Below are positions 52,524 through 61,732 of a DNA stretch of 64,000 nt, one piece after another (position 1 is the first letter of the stretch; each line of letters starts with the position of its first letter). This DNA is from Pseudomonas extremorientalis. Lineage in GTDB: Bacteria; Pseudomonadota; Gammaproteobacteria; Pseudomonadales; Pseudomonadaceae. A program made the position numbers and the translations under genes. The notes below the pieces were generated by a model. It saw nothing but the letters and a program-made list of their open reading frames with translations, was not told where the DNA came from and did not search any database. The stretch is from NCBI RefSeq assembly GCF_001870465.1, contig NZ_MDGK01000037.1, positions 250,501 through 314,500 on the forward strand, in the 5' to 3' direction.

Positions 52524-53099
52524 ATGCGACAGCCCTACCGCACCGCTCTATTCGCCAGCCTGATCCTGGTTATCTGCGCGGGCGTGCTGTGGGCGGCGTA
52601 TGACTGGTTCCAGGGCCGCTACCTGCGCGCCTTCAGCGAACACACGGCGGTGTTTTCCGGTGACCCATTGAAGCTGCCCGCCGACCTCGCCGGCCCCGGC
52701 CCGATCCGCCTGGTGCACTTCTGGGACCCAGCCTGCCCGTGCAACGTCGGCAACCAGCAGCACCTGGGCGAGTTGATCGAGCAGTACGCGCCCCAAGGCG
52801 TCGAGTTCTACGCCCTGCAAAAGCCCGGCAGCCACGGCCAACTGCCCGACAACCTGCGCACGATGAAAACCCTCGCCGCCCTGCCCGGCGCCGACCAGGT
52901 GCCGGCCAGCCCGGCCGTGGGGATCTGGGATCGCACAGGCAAGCTCGCGTATTTCGGGCCCTACAGCGAGGGCCTCACGTGCAATTCCAGCAACAGCTTT
53001 ATTGAGCCGATCCTGAAGGCCCTTGAAGTGGGGCGCGAGATAAATGCTACTCACACCCTGGCGGTGGGCTGCTATTGTTCGTGGCCAAAAGGCTCGTAA
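52524..53099 (+). CDS. Membrane-anchored thioredoxin-fold protein (DUF6436 type)
   Basis: A 191-residue protein with an N-terminal anchor (LFASLILVICAGVLWAAYDWF, about residues 9-29) and a periplasmic thioredoxin-like domain. The strand-loop LVHFWDPACPCNVGNQQHLGEL has CPCN at the position of a CxxC site, so only a CxC pair is available; further cysteines lie in EGLTCNSSNSF and VGCYCSWPKGS. A disulfide or metal-related role is possible but not established. It is 28 bp upstream of the acylase gene and may be cotranscribed with it. Confidence 0.78.
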   Translation: MRQPYRTALFASLILVICAGVLWAAYDWFQGRYLRAFSEHTAVFSGDPLKLPADLAGPGPIRLVHFWDPACPCNVGNQQHLGELIEQYAPQGVEFYALQKPGSHGQLPDNLRTMKTLAALPGADQVPASPAVGIWDRTGKLAYFGPYSEGLTCNSSNSFIEPILKALEVGREINATHTLAVGCYCSWPKGS

Positions 53100-53127
53100 C
53101 CCGCCTCTCTCTTGGTAAGGAATGTTC

Positions 53128-55491
53128 ATGAAGCGCGTCTTGCAGGTGTTCGCGGTTCTGGTCGTGCTGGCTGCCCTTGGCGCAGGCGCATACGTCTATA
53201 GCAAGCAGCCCACCCGCCAGGGCACGGTGACGCTGGCCAACCTGCAAGGCTCGGTCACGGTGCGCTACGACGACCGTGGCGTGCCGCATATCCGCGCCGA
53301 GAACGAAACCGACCTGTATCGCGCCCTGGGCTATGTGCATGCCCAGGACCGTCTGTTCCAGATGGAAATCATGCGGCGCCTGGCGCGTGGCGAATTGGCC
53401 GAAGTGCTCGGGCCGAAGGTGCTGGAGACCGACAAACTGTTCCGCAGCCTGCGCATTCGCGACCGCGCCGCGACCTATGTGGCGCAACTGGATCATGAGT
53501 CGGCGCACTGGAAGGCCCTGCAAGCCTATCTGGACGGGATCAACCAGTATCAGGACAGCCACGCCCGTCCGATGGAGTTCGACGTGCTGGGCATCCCCAA
53601 GCGGCCGTTCACCGCCGAAGACACCATCAGCGTCGCCGGGTATATGGCCTACAGCTTTGCCGCCGCGTTTCGCACCGAGCCTTTGCTGACTTACGTACGC
53701 GACCAGTTGGGCAGCGACTACCTGAAAATCTTTGACCTCGACTGGCAGCCCAAGGGCGCCCTCAACCTCGCCGCCAGCGACTGGCAGACCCTCGGCGCCC
53801 TCGCGTCACTGAGCGAACAGGCCCTGGCCGACAACGGCCTGCCGCAGTTCGAAGGCAGTAACGCCTGGGCCATCAGCGGTAACCGTACCAAGAGCGGCAA
53901 GCCGTTGCTGGCGGGTGACCCGCATATTCGTTTCTCGGTGCCGTCGGTGTGGTACGAAGCGCAGCTGTCGGCGCCGGGTTTCGAGCTGTATGGCTATCAC
54001 AACGCACTGGTGCCGATGGCATTCTTGGGACACAACCTGGATTTCGGCTGGAGCCTGACCATGTTCCAGAACGACGACCTCGACCTGATCGCCGAGAAGG
54101 TCAACCCGGACAATGCCAACCAGGTCTGGTACCACGGCCAGTGGGTCGACATGACCCGCACCGAGCAACAGATCGCGGTGAAGGGCCAGGCGCCGGTGAC
54201 GTTGACCCTGCGCCAATCGCCCCACGGCCCGATCATCAATGACGTGCTCGGCGAGAACGCCGGCAAGACCCCGATTGCCATGTGGTGGGCGTTCCTCGAC
54301 ACCCAGAATCCGATCCTCGAAGGCTTCTACCAGCTCAACCGCGCCGACACCCTGGCCAAGGCCCGAGCCGCTGCAGCCAAGGTGTCCGCGCCGGGCCTGA
54401 ATATCGTGTGGGCCAACGCCAAGGGCGATATCGGCTGGTGGGCGGCGGCGCAATTGCCGATTCGCCCGGCCGGGGTCAACCCCGGTTTCATCCTCGATGG
54501 CAGTACCGAACAGGCCGATAAACCGGGTTTCTACCCCTTCAGCGCCAACCCGCAGGAAGAAAACCCGGCACGCGGCTATGTGGTGTCGGCCAATGCTCAG
54601 CCCGCGTCGCCCACCGGTATGGAGATCCCCGGCTATTACAACCTGGCCGACCGTGGCCAGCAGTTGAATGCGCAGTTGAGCGACAAGAGCGTGAAATGGG
54701 ACGTGAACAACAGCCAGGCCTTGCAACTGGGCACCACCACCGCTTTCGGCCCGCGCCTGCTGGCGCCGCTGTTGCCGGTACTGCGTGAGGTGGTCAAGGA
54801 CCCGGCACAGTTGAAACTGGTGGAGCAGCTTGCACGTTGGAAAGGTGACTACCCGCTGGACTCCACCAGCGCCACGCTGTTCAACCAGTTCCTGTTCAAC
54901 CTGACCGACGCGGCCTTCCACCCGAAACTCGGCGACGGCATGTTCAAGACTCTGCTCACCACCCGCGTGATCGACGCCGCCCTGCCACGCCTGGCCGCCA
55001 CGCCGGACTCACCGTGGTGGGATGGCAAGCGCGCCGACACCGTCAAGCTCGCCTGGGACAACAGCCTCGCGCACCTCAAGGCCACCCTCGGCGATGACCC
55101 GGGCCAATGGCAGTGGGGCACCGCGCATACCCTGACCCACGGCCATCCATTGGGCATGCAGAAGCCTTTGGACAAGGTATTCAACGTCGGCCCGTTCCCT
55201 GCGCCGGGCACCCATGAAGTGCCGAACAACCAGTCGGCCATGATCGGCCCGGCGCCGTGGCCGGTCACCTACGGCTCCTCGACCCGCCGCTTGATCGACT
55301 TCGCCGATGCGGCTCACGCACTGACCATCAACCCGGTCGGGCAAAGTGGCGTGCCGTTTGACCGACACTACAGCGACCAGGCCGAAACCTACATCGAAGG
55401 TGGCTACGAACAGGCGCATTTCACCGATGAGGAAGTGACGGCCAATACGCGCGGGACACTGAAGCTGTTGCCCGCGCGCGCGCCGCAGTAA
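53128..55491 (+). CDS. hacB: Penicillin/acyl-homoserine-lactone acylase family protein (HacB-like)
   Basis: A 787-residue Ntn-hydrolase made as a precursor: a signal/anchor (residues 1-25), an alpha chain and linker, then autocleavage before Ser244 (G243-S244 in FEGSNAWAISGN), which becomes the N-terminal nucleophile of the beta chain. Later landmarks are LLAGDPHIRFSVPSVWYEAQL and LGHNLDFGWSLTMFQNDDLD. The location beside the spu operon matches the P. aeruginosa AHL acylase HacB (PA0305 as I recall), so acyl-homoserine lactone hydrolysis is likely, though related enzymes take other amides. The start at 53128 has AAGGA six bases upstream; an ATG at 53122 overlaps that site. Confidence 0.85.
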   Translation: MKRVLQVFAVLVVLAALGAGAYVYSKQPTRQGTVTLANLQGSVTVRYDDRGVPHIRAENETDLYRALGYVHAQDRLFQMEIMRRLARGELAEVLGPKVLETDKLFRSLRIRDRAATYVAQLDHESAHWKALQAYLDGINQYQDSHARPMEFDVLGIPKRPFTAEDTISVAGYMAYSFAAAFRTEPLLTYVRDQLGSDYLKIFDLDWQPKGALNLAASDWQTLGALASLSEQALADNGLPQFEGSNAWAISGNRTKSGKPLLAGDPHIRFSVPSVWYEAQLSAPGFELYGYHNALVPMAFLGHNLDFGWSLTMFQNDDLDLIAEKVNPDNANQVWYHGQWVDMTRTEQQIAVKGQAPVTLTLRQSPHGPIINDVLGENAGKTPIAMWWAFLDTQNPILEGFYQLNRADTLAKARAAAAKVSAPGLNIVWANAKGDIGWWAAAQLPIRPAGVNPGFILDGSTEQADKPGFYPFSANPQEENPARGYVVSANAQPASPTGMEIPGYYNLADRGQQLNAQLSDKSVKWDVNNSQALQLGTTTAFGPRLLAPLLPVLREVVKDPAQLKLVEQLARWKGDYPLDSTSATLFNQFLFNLTDAAFHPKLGDGMFKTLLTTRVIDAALPRLAATPDSPWWDGKRADTVKLAWDNSLAHLKATLGDDPGQWQWGTAHTLTHGHPLGMQKPLDKVFNVGPFPAPGTHEVPNNQSAMIGPAPWPVTYGSSTRRLIDFADAAHALTINPVGQSGVPFDRHYSDQAETYIEGGYEQAHFTDEEVTANTRGTLKLLPARAPQ

Positions 55492-55498
55492 CCGGCGC

Positions 55499-56464
55499 CT
55501 ATACCGGCGCCGCAAAGTTAAGCCGGAACTGTTGCGGCGTCACGCCCAGGCGGCGGTTGAACACACTGCGCATGTGCTGGGCGTCGCGAAAGCCGCATTG
55601 GTAGGCCACGGTCTTGAGCGGTGCGGGGCTGCTTTCCAGCATGACCCGCGCCGCGTCCACCCGCGCCCGCTCGACAAACTCCGCCGGCGTGATCCGCGCC
55701 TCACGGGCAAACACCCGGGAGAAATTGCGTGCGCTCATGTTCGCGGCCTTGGCCAGATCGGCAATGGTCAGGTCCCCGGTCAGGTTCGCCAACACATACA
55801 ACTGCACCAGCGCTACCGCCGAGGTGGTTTCGGCGTGGGGCGTCAGAAACGGGCTGAACTGCGACTGCCCGCCCGACCGCTGGGTGAACACCACCAGCCG
55901 CTTGGCCACGCTCAGCGCGACTTCCGGGCCATGATCCTGGGCCAACAGATACAACGACAGATCGATGCCCGCCGTGACCCCGGCCGAGGTGTAGAGACTG
56001 CCGTCCTGCACGTAGAGACGGTCGGCTTCGACCTGAGCCGTGGGGCACAAGCGCGCCAGATCCGCCGCATCGTTCCAGTGGGTGGTCACGGTTTTCCCGT
56101 CCAGCAGCCCGGCGCGGGCCAGCAGGAAAGCGCCGTTGCAGATCGAGCCGAAGCGCTGCGCACGCGCCGTGGCGCCACGCAACCAAGCATCGAACTCGGC
56201 GCCGAAGTCTTCGAAGGGCAACTGCGGACCACCCGCCACCAGCAGCAGGTCATACGCTTGCAACGCGTCGCTGTAGTGCCGGTGGGCCTGCAATGACAGG
56301 CCGTTGGAAGCAACCATGTTGCCGTGACCGAAGCCGATGACGTCCAACCGGTAATGATCCTGCAGCGGCAGAAAACGGTTGGCTTCGCAGAACACGTCCA
56401 TGGGACCGCTCACGTCCAGTGACTGGACGCCGGGGAAGATCAGGATGGCGACGGTTTTTTGCAT
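55499..56464 (-). CDS. GlxA-type regulator (DJ-1/PfpI domain + AraC HTH)
   Basis: A 321-residue transcriptional regulator. The N-terminal DJ-1/PfpI-like domain (about residues 1-190) keeps the nucleophile-elbow-like SICNGAFLLARAGLL with a Cys; the C-terminal AraC double HTH includes TIADLAKAANMSARNFSRVFAREARITPAEFVERARVDAAR and VAYQCGFRDAQHMRSVFNRRLGVTPQQFR. The start at 56464 (MQKTVAILIFPG) follows AAGG. It is divergent from the HD gene across a 276-bp gap and is the likely regulator of it. The effector is unknown. Confidence 0.87.
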   Translation of the reverse strand: MQKTVAILIFPGVQSLDVSGPMDVFCEANRFLPLQDHYRLDVIGFGHGNMVASNGLSLQAHRHYSDALQAYDLLLVAGGPQLPFEDFGAEFDAWLRGATARAQRFGSICNGAFLLARAGLLDGKTVTTHWNDAADLARLCPTAQVEADRLYVQDGSLYTSAGVTAGIDLSLYLLAQDHGPEVALSVAKRLVVFTQRSGGQSQFSPFLTPHAETTSAVALVQLYVLANLTGDLTIADLAKAANMSARNFSRVFAREARITPAEFVERARVDAARVMLESSPAPLKTVAYQCGFRDAQHMRSVFNRRLGVTPQQFRLNFAAPV

Positions 56465-56499
56465 GGGTAGACCTTTATGTCCGGGCGAACGCAAAACCC

Positions 56500-56601
56500 T
56501 GCGGGAGCTGGCTTGCCTGCGATGCAAGCGACTCGGTCCATCAGGTATACCGCGGTGATGATATCGCAGCGGTGCGGCGATCCGACAAGCCAGCGCCTAC
56601 A
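56500..56601. repeat. REP-like inverted element of a third subtype
   Basis: A left arm CGGGAGCTGGCTTGCCTG (about 56502-56519) continuing to GCGATG, and a right arm ending GACAAGCCAGCGCCTACA. The GAGCTGGCTTGCC core identifies another Pseudomonas REP family. It occupies the middle of the gap between the GlxA-type and HD genes; the remaining ~140 bp to the HD start show only a good ribosome site (GAGGAG). Confidence 0.7.
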
Positions 56602-56740
56602 TTTGACCGAGTACACCCTTGGCGTGATATGCCAGCACATTGGCCGGGATCGCTCCCCCGCCGCGATGGCCCCTTGGCGGCCACGCGAACAGACTGGACT
56701 CATCGGCGCCACCCCCGGCGCTTTGTTGAGGAGAACCACC

Positions 56741-57379
56741 ATGACCACCACCATCGCCGGCATCCCGATTCCGGACAGCGCCCTGGCCAAGGCCACCACC
56801 GAATACATCCGCGACGTCGAATCCGACCTGCTCTACCACCACTCGCGCCGGGTATTCCTGTTCGGCGCCTTGAGCGGTGAACGCAAGCAACTGGCCTACA
56901 ACCCGGAGCTGCTCTATGTCGGCGCGATGTTCCATGACCTGGGCCTGGTGGAGGGCCATCGCAGTGACAACGAGCGCTTCGAAGTCGACGGTGCCAACGC
57001 CGCGGCCGCGTTCCTCAAGCCATATGGGCTGAGCGATGACGATATTGAACAGGTGTGGCTGTCCATCGCCCTGCACACCACCCCAGGCGTGCCGCAACAT
57101 TTGCGCCCGACTGTGGCACTGGTGACGGCCGGCGTTGAAATGGACGTGCTGGGCATGGACTACGCCGCGTTTTCCAGCTTGCAGCGCGAAGCCGTGGTGC
57201 ATGCGCACCCACGCGGCGAGGGGTTCAAGGAGTGCATCATCTGCGCGTTTGCCGACGGCTTGCGCCATCGTCCGCAGACCACGTTCGGCAACGTGAAGAC
57301 GGATGTGCTGGTGGATCAGGAGCCGGGGTTCAAGCCGATGAATTTTGTGGAGGTGATCCGCAAGTCGCCCTGGACTTGA
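56741..57379 (+). CDS. HD domain protein, cyanamide hydratase-like
   Basis: A 212-residue HD hydrolase similar to the cyanamide hydratase (Ddi2/Cah) group. Candidate metal ligands are H34 in YHHSRRVFLFG, H65-D66 in MFHDLGL, and H112 in ALHTTPG. The start at 56741 (MTTTIAGIPIPD) has TTGAGGAG upstream; the frame is open to 56477 but passes through a REP element. It is divergent from the GlxA-type regulator. Hydration of a nitrile-like or cyanamide compound is the family precedent only; the true substrate is unknown. Confidence 0.82.
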   Translation: MTTTIAGIPIPDSALAKATTEYIRDVESDLLYHHSRRVFLFGALSGERKQLAYNPELLYVGAMFHDLGLVEGHRSDNERFEVDGANAAAAFLKPYGLSDDDIEQVWLSIALHTTPGVPQHLRPTVALVTAGVEMDVLGMDYAAFSSLQREAVVHAHPRGEGFKECIICAFADGLRHRPQTTFGNVKTDVLVDQEPGFKPMNFVEVIRKSPWT

Positions 57380-57391
57380 AATGCAATCAAA

Positions 57392-57480
57392 CGTAGGAGG
57401 GGGCTTGCCCCCGATAGCGGAGCATCAGCCACATATCCATTGGCTGACACACTGTCATCGGGGGCAAGCCCCCTCCCACA
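57392..57480. repeat. REP pair (REPIN) with inner hairpin
   Basis: A left unit at 57392-57415 (starts CGTAGGAGGGGGCTTGCC) and a right unit at 57457-57480. Between them TCAGCCA...TGGCTGA adds an inner stem. It fills the space between the convergent HD and spuH genes and ends one base before the spuH stop codon. Confidence 0.88.
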
Positions 57481-57481
57481 T

Positions 57482-58366
57482 TTAGACCGGTGCAGCTGCC
57501 CGGCGCTTGTCCGGCTGCTGCCAGCCATCGGCAGCGGCTTCTTCAATCGCTTGCTGAATGGCCTTCTTGCGCATCTCTTCGGCACGCCGGCTGAAGAACC
57601 ACACCAGGAAGGTCACCAGCGACACCGCCAGCAGGATCAGACTGGCCACGGCGTTGATTTCGGGTTTGACCCCAAGGCGCACCGCCGAGAACACCTCCAT
57701 CGGCAAGGTCGTCGAGCCCGGGCCCGATACGAAGCTGGCAAGCACGAGGTCATCCAGGGACAACGCGAACGACATCATGCCGCCCGCCGCCAGCGACGGC
57801 GCAATCATCGGGATGGTGATCAGGAAGAACACCTTCCACGGCCGCGCCCCCAGGTCCATCGCCGCTTCTTCGATCGACAGGTCCAGCTCACGCAAGCGCG
57901 CCGACACCACCACCGCCACATACGCCGCGCAGAATGTGGTGTGGGCGATCCAGATGGTGACGATGCCACGCTCCTGGGGCCAGCCGATCATCTGCGCCAT
58001 GGCCACGAACAGCAGCAACAGCGACAGACCGGTGATCACCTCGGGCATCACCAACGGCGCGGTCACCAGGCCGCCAAACAGCGTGCGGCCCTTGAACTGG
58101 CTGATGCGCGTCAGCACGAAGGCCGCCAGGGTGCCCAGCGCTACCGCGGCCACTGCCGTGTAGCAGGCGATTTCCAGGGAACGCGCCACAGAGCCCATCA
58201 ACTGGGTGTTGTCCAGAAGGCCCACGTACCACTTGATCGACCAACCGCCCCACACTGTCACCAGCTTGGATTCGTTGAACGAGTAGATCACCAGGATCAG
58301 CATCGGCAGGTAGATGAACAGCAGCCCCGCCACCAGCATGAAACTCGAGAAACTGAAGCGCTTCAT
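57482..58366 (-). CDS. spuH: Polyamine ABC transporter permease SpuH/PotI
   Basis: A 294-residue inner-membrane permease with about six helices. The BPD transport domain contains the EAA loop EEAAMDLGARPWKVFFLITIPMIAPS. It begins MKRFSFSSFMLVAGLLFIYLPMLILVIYSFNESKLV, typical of PotI. The C-terminal tail is charged (RRAEEMRKKAIQQAIEEAAADGWQ). It is the last gene of the spu operon and overlaps spuG by 4 nt. Confidence 0.92.
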   Translation of the reverse strand: MKRFSFSSFMLVAGLLFIYLPMLILVIYSFNESKLVTVWGGWSIKWYVGLLDNTQLMGSVARSLEIACYTAVAAVALGTLAAFVLTRISQFKGRTLFGGLVTAPLVMPEVITGLSLLLLFVAMAQMIGWPQERGIVTIWIAHTTFCAAYVAVVVSARLRELDLSIEEAAMDLGARPWKVFFLITIPMIAPSLAAGGMMSFALSLDDLVLASFVSGPGSTTLPMEVFSAVRLGVKPEINAVASLILLAVSLVTFLVWFFSRRAEEMRKKAIQQAIEEAAADGWQQPDKRRAAAPV

Positions 58367-59283
58367 ATCTTGCCCTCCATCTCTTTGGCTTGGCTGCGGT
58401 TGAACAGGATGATCGGCACGATCAGGATCGCCAGCATCACCACCGCCAGGGCGGAGGCCACCGGCCAGTCACGGTTGTTGAAGAACTCTTGCCACAACAC
58501 TTTACCGATCATCAGGGTTTCCGGGCCGCCCAGCAGTTCCGGGATCACGAACTCGCCCACGACGGGGATGAACACCAGCATGCAACCGGCGATGATGCCG
58601 TTCTTGGACAGCGGCACGGTGATCTTCCAGAAGCTGTTGAAGGTGCTCGAACCCAGGTCCGAAGCGGCTTCCAGCAGGCTCTGGTCGTGTTTCACCAGGT
58701 TGGCGTACAGCGGCAGGATCATGAACGGCAGGTACGAATAGACCACGCCGATATACACCGCGATGTTGGTGTTGAGGATCTGCAGCGGCTCGTTGATCAA
58801 GCCGATGGACAGCAGGAAGCCATTGAGCAAACCGTTGTTGCTGAGGATGCCCATCCACGCATACACGCGGATCAGGATCGCGGTCCAGGTCGGCATCATG
58901 ATCAGCAGCACCAGCACGGTCTGCATCTCTTTGCGCGCACTGGCAATGGCATAGGCCATCGGGTAGCCGATCAACAGGCACAGCAGCGTGCTGAAGAACG
59001 CCATTTTCAGCGAGCCCAGGTACGCAGCGATGTACAACTCGTCGTCGCCGAGCATCGCGTAGTTGCCCAGGTTGAGCACCAACTGCAGTTTCTGCTCAAC
59101 GAAGGTGTAGATCTCGGTATACGGCGGGATCGCCACGTCGGCTTCGGCAAAACTGATCTTCAGGACGATGAAGAACGGCAGCATGAAGAACAGGAACAGC
59201 CACAGGAAGGGAATGCCAATGACCGCATGACGGCCACTGGGCGTTATTCGTTGCAGGCGGCGCTTGAGCTTCTTCATGTTCAT
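58363..59283 (-). CDS. spuG: Polyamine ABC transporter permease SpuG/PotH
   Basis: A 306-residue inner-membrane permease. It has a PotH-type N-terminus (HAVIGIPFLWLFLFFMLPFFIVLKISFAE), an extended periplasmic loop, and the EAA loop LLEAASDLGSSTFNSFWKITVPLSKNGI. The ATG at 59283 shares ATGA with the spuF stop; a second ATG lies 6 nt further in. It pairs with SpuH to form the transmembrane channel for putrescine/spermidine. Confidence 0.92.
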   Translation of the reverse strand: MNMKKLKRRLQRITPSGRHAVIGIPFLWLFLFFMLPFFIVLKISFAEADVAIPPYTEIYTFVEQKLQLVLNLGNYAMLGDDELYIAAYLGSLKMAFFSTLLCLLIGYPMAYAIASARKEMQTVLVLLIMMPTWTAILIRVYAWMGILSNNGLLNGFLLSIGLINEPLQILNTNIAVYIGVVYSYLPFMILPLYANLVKHDQSLLEAASDLGSSTFNSFWKITVPLSKNGIIAGCMLVFIPVVGEFVIPELLGGPETLMIGKVLWQEFFNNRDWPVASALAVVMLAILIVPIILFNRSQAKEMEGKI

Positions 59284-60422
59284 GAGCGCAGTACCACGCC
59301 GCTGTCGTCTTCCCACCATACGTAGACCTGGTCACCCCAGGTCGGCCGCTGGCCACGGCGTTCGGCGTTGGCCACGAAGGACTGCACCAGCTTGCCGCTC
59401 GGCAGCTCCACGTAGAACACCGAGTGGCCGCCCAGGTAGGCGATGTCGTGCACCTTGCCGCTGGACCAGTTGTGCTCGCAGGTCGGCATTTCGGTGGTGA
59501 CCAACAGTTTTTCCGGGCGGATGGCGTAGGTTACCGACTTGTCTTCCACCGAGGTGGCGATGCCGTAGCCCACATAGATGTCGCGGTCCAGGTCCGGGCA
59601 CTTGAGCACCGCGTGGCCTTCGGCGTCATCGACCACTTGGGTGTCGAAGATGTTGACGTTGCCGATGAACTCGCACACCAGGCGGCTGGTAGGCGTTTCG
59701 TAGATGTCGATCGGGCTGCCGATCTGGGCGATCCAGCCCAGGTGCATGATCGCGATGCGCTCGGCCATGGTCATGGCCTCTTCCTGGTCGTGGGTCACCA
59801 TCACGCAGGTCACGCCCACGCGCTCGATGATCTCCACCAACTCCAGTTGCATCTGCGAACGCAGCTTCTTGTCGAGGGCGCCCATGGGCTCATCGAGCAA
59901 CAGCAGTTTCGGACGCTTGGCCAGGGAACGGGCCAGGGCCACACGCTGGCGCTGGCCACCGGACAACTGGTGCGGCTTGCGCTTGGCGTACTGGCTCATC
60001 TGCACCAGTTTGAGCATCTCGGCCACGCGGGCGTCGATCTCGGCCTTGGGGATCTTGTCCTGTTGCAGGCCGAAGGCGATGTTCTGCGCCACGGTCATGT
60101 GCGGGAACAGGGCGTAGGACTGGAACATCATGTTGATCGGCCGGTCGTAGGGCGGCATGTCGGTGATGTCCTCGCCGTCGAGGTAGATGCGGCCCTCGGT
60201 CGGGCGCTCGAAACCTGCGAGCATGCGCAGCAAGGTGGACTTGCCCGAACCCGAACCGCCGAGCAGGGCGAAGATCTCGCCCTTCTTGATTTCCAGGGAC
60301 ACATCGTCCACGGCAATCGTCTCGTCGAACTTCTTCGTGACCCGGTCGATTTTGACCAGCACCTTCTTCGGTGTCTGGTCCCCTTCGAGGGCTTTCTTAT
60401 AGGCGCCGGAGGCAACTGCCAT
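59280..60422 (-). CDS. spuF: Polyamine ABC transporter ATP-binding protein SpuF/PotG
   Basis: A 380-residue ABC ATPase. Walker A is GGSGSGKST, the signature LSGGQRQRVALARSLA, Walker B LLLLDEPMGALD, and the H-loop VMVTHDQEEAMTMAER. A C-terminal TOBE domain runs from about residue 290. It energises the SpuG-SpuH channel. It overlaps spuG by 4 nt and follows spuE by 64 bp, a gap with a small CGCCCG...CGGGCG stem. Confidence 0.93.
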   Translation of the reverse strand: MAVASGAYKKALEGDQTPKKVLVKIDRVTKKFDETIAVDDVSLEIKKGEIFALLGGSGSGKSTLLRMLAGFERPTEGRIYLDGEDITDMPPYDRPINMMFQSYALFPHMTVAQNIAFGLQQDKIPKAEIDARVAEMLKLVQMSQYAKRKPHQLSGGQRQRVALARSLAKRPKLLLLDEPMGALDKKLRSQMQLELVEIIERVGVTCVMVTHDQEEAMTMAERIAIMHLGWIAQIGSPIDIYETPTSRLVCEFIGNVNIFDTQVVDDAEGHAVLKCPDLDRDIYVGYGIATSVEDKSVTYAIRPEKLLVTTEMPTCEHNWSSGKVHDIAYLGGHSVFYVELPSGKLVQSFVANAERRGQRPTWGDQVYVWWEDDSGVVLRS

Positions 60423-60486
60423 TTACGAAACTCCCAACAAAAATTTCTGTGCGCCCGAGGCGGGCGAACCTTGGATAGTTTGAGCC

Positions 60487-61593
<1,107 letters not shown>

Positions 61594-61694
61594 TTAAATA
61601 GTTGGGCCCAAAGTTGTTGCCCGGCAACAAAACCGGCGCGCAACTTACCCTCGATAAACCGATCCGGCAAAACTTTCTGTTATTTAATTTGTGA

Positions 61695-61717
61695 GAGGGG
61701 CAGTCAAACTGCCCCTC
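61695..61717 (-). other. Intercistronic hairpin between spuD and spuE
   Basis: A perfect 9-bp stem GAGGGGCAG / CTGCCCCTC with a 5-nt loop, starting about 15 bp after the spuD stop on the transcribed strand. The downstream bases are AT-rich but not a clean T-run, so it is more likely a weak attenuator or an mRNA-processing/stabilising structure than a full terminator. Confidence 0.6.
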
Positions 61718-61732
61718 CACCGGTTTCAGCGC

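Noticed and set aside
10300..57480. Recurrent short palindromic repeats considered as a CRISPR array
   Set aside because: Copies are scattered singly or in inverted pairs across 47 kb, not in regular direct arrays with spacers, and no cas gene is present; they are REP elements.
60450..60465. CGCCCG-AGG-CGGGCG stem between spuE and spuF as a terminator
   Set aside because: The stem is only 6 bp and no T-run follows on the transcribed strand; spuF has no separate visible promoter, so read-through is needed.
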